Of a stretch of DNA of 8,114 nt, positions 7,218 through 8,114 are shown one piece after another (the first letter of the stretch is position 1; each line of letters starts with the position of its first letter). The notes beneath the pieces were generated by a model, which did not search any database, was not told where the DNA came from, and saw only the letters and a program-made list of their open reading frames with translations. Location: NCBI GenBank assembly GCA_900752785.1, contig CAADWP010000127.1:1-8114 (forward strand), in the 5' to 3' direction. Source of the stretch: an uncultured Ruminococcus sp. (GTDB taxonomy: Bacteria > Bacillota > Clostridia > Oscillospirales > Ruminococcaceae). Position numbers and translations under genes: made by a program.

Positions 7218-7370
7218 ATGATTCTCACACCGGATGAAAATTAAATTTGGTTCGATAAATATTATATTCTTCTAATTTATAGAGAATTTGTTTCTTAGTT
7301 TAAGTAAGTGATTTGTAACTTATGTCACGAAAAGCAGTTTCAAATAAGCGGGCAACTTAAATCTATTTAA
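7218..7370 (+). pseudogene. Possible decayed small gene with in-frame stops
   Basis: An ATG follows the preceding TAA with no gap. The frame reads MILTPDEN, stop, IWFDKYYILLIYREFVS, stop, two codons, stop, then VICNLCHEKQFQISGQLKSI and a final stop. The pieces look protein-like and share a frame, as expected of a gene broken by stop mutations. MILTPxE followed by WF and KYY recalls the start of some small Bacillota proteins found in immunity-gene arrays, but that is from memory. Alternatively this is plain AT-rich spacer. Together with 7371-7472 it makes a 255-base gap in which I see nothing else clear. Confidence 0.25.
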
Positions 7371-7472
7371 TCTAAGTTTTGCGGATTAAGTATATTACTT
7401 TAAAAATATAGAATAAAATAAAAAATGTCACTAAGAAATCTATCATGAAAAATTTTATAATTAGGTTAGGAG

Positions 7473-7940
7473 ATGATCCGATTATTGAAGCAAATTAACA
7501 AAAGGCATATGTTGACTTTATTTTTAATAATCATAATAACCATAGTAATTATTATAATTATAAAAAAATGCAATTCTCAACCACCTAAGCTTAGTGATAT
7601 ATCATCAATTCGTGTTGAATATAATCAGAGGTTAATCCAAAAACTCTCATTAAATTCTCCTATTGAAATAAATGATGTTGAACAGATCAATCAACTAGTA
7701 GAATGCTTTAATGCTAAATCTAATTATGGAATTGGTTGCAATTGTCCGTCACATGATATAATTATTAGTTTTATATCAGAAAAAAAAGTATATGTCTATA
7801 ATATTGGAATTACCGGAGATGCACGAATACAATACTCAGAGGTTCCAGATAAAGATATATTTGGAATTAATATTGATAGCATTATAAATATACTCCAAAA
7901 TAACGAAGGATCTGAGAACTTAGAGTATCCCATAGGGTAA
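7473..7940 (+). CDS. Uncharacterised single-pass membrane protein
   Basis: The product is 155 residues from ATG 7473. A basic N-terminus (RLLKQINKRH) is followed by one long, Ile-rich membrane helix (about 14-30), KK, and a C-terminal domain of about 120 residues that would lie outside the cell. No lipobox precedes Cys33, so it is not a typical lipoprotein. The outer part has alternating strand/helix character, a GIGCNCPSHD segment (86-95) with two cysteines, and Cys78. I do not recognise the family. The start is uncertain: AGGAG (7468-7472) touches ATG 7473 with no spacer, TTG 7485 is 12 bases away, and ATG 7509 has AAAAGG three bases before it. The basic N-terminal residues favour one of the first two. 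It is the most AT-rich gene in the window and ends before a strong terminator. Confidence 0.7.
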   Translation: MIRLLKQINKRHMLTLFLIIIITIVIIIIIKKCNSQPPKLSDISSIRVEYNQRLIQKLSLNSPIEINDVEQINQLVECFNAKSNYGIGCNCPSHDIIISFISEKKVYVYNIGITGDARIQYSEVPDKDIFGINIDSIINILQNNEGSENLEYPIG

Positions 7941-8075
7941 TATAAGAATATATTTTTACTATTAATTTCAATTATTGTCAGATTAATTTCAAGAGGTAGC
8001 TGTACTAAAAGAAAATTCGATTCTTTAATCCTTAATCTGCACAAAAACAGAAATTAAAAATCTGTATAATTCCAA

Positions 8076-8111
8076 ATGCTGCACTTTCAATTGAGGTGCA
8101 GCATCTTTTTT
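8076..8111 (+). terminator. Intrinsic terminator at the window end
   Basis: ATGCTGCAC pairs perfectly with GTGCAGCAT (9 bp) around an 11-base loop that contains the palindrome TCAATTGA, and C plus six T follow. It lies 136 bases after the stop of the membrane-protein gene. The stretch 7941-8075 shows no other supported feature. Confidence 0.85.
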
Positions 8112-8114
8112 ACC

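Noticed and set aside
7941..8057. Frame continuing after the stop of the membrane protein, as read-through or a split gene
   Set aside because: It stays open for 38 codons in phase, but there is no start or ribosome site. The basic, low-complexity translation does not resemble a continued domain, and chance is sufficient.
8065..8070. Perfect TATAAT before the last hairpin
   Set aside because: No convincing -35 box lies 16-18 bases upstream, and a start near 8077 would fall inside the terminator stem, so no useful transcript would result.
1..8114. CRISPR array, tRNA or rRNA genes, insertion-sequence ends, attachment sites or riboswitches
   Set aside because: No spaced direct repeats, cloverleaf, transposase, terminal inverted repeats or known aptamer core were found on reading both strands. 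The only direct repeats are within the Thr tract and between the Cna-B domains.

Overview
The window looks like chromosome of a gut Bacillota of the Ruminococcus / Oscillospiraceae type. Three things suggest this: a wall-anchored SpaA/Cna-B surface protein with very long Thr/Ser linkers, strong AGGAGG ribosome sites with one UUG start, and the Gram-positive gene pair lon-engB. This is inference from gene content and style; there is no rRNA or other direct taxonomic marker. All supported genes are on the + strand.

Region 1 (1-1305) is the 3' end of a surface-protein gene that begins outside the window. It encodes the end of one Cna-B/SpaA isopeptide domain, a 104-residue Thr/Ser linker, a second complete Cna-B domain, another Thr-rich stretch and a sortase-type tail (SPGTG, hydrophobic helix, basic end). 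A textbook intrinsic terminator closes it.

Region 2 (about 1335-5758) is a housekeeping operon: a good sigma-A promoter, then lon (ATP-dependent protease), engB (ribosome-assembly GTPase) 13 bp later, and lysA (diaminopimelate decarboxylase) 31 bp later. A hairpin after lysA probably ends it. The three genes serve protein quality control, 50S subunit assembly and lysine/cell-wall precursor supply, and they probably share one transcript.

Region 3 (about 5757-8111) is visibly more AT-rich and holds genes of accessory character. These are a 158-residue acidic protein of unknown family, a short open frame that looks like the decayed tail of a larger protein, a 268-residue protein whose N-terminus resembles the MGAWG-type DUF4259-like family, a decayed in-frame remnant, and a 155-residue membrane-anchored protein of unknown function. 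The layout (small orphan genes, a coding fragment abutting the next gene's ribosome site, and pseudogene traces) resembles the worn immunity-gene arrays that follow polymorphic toxins. No intact toxin is present, so this is a hypothesis. A strong terminator ends the window.
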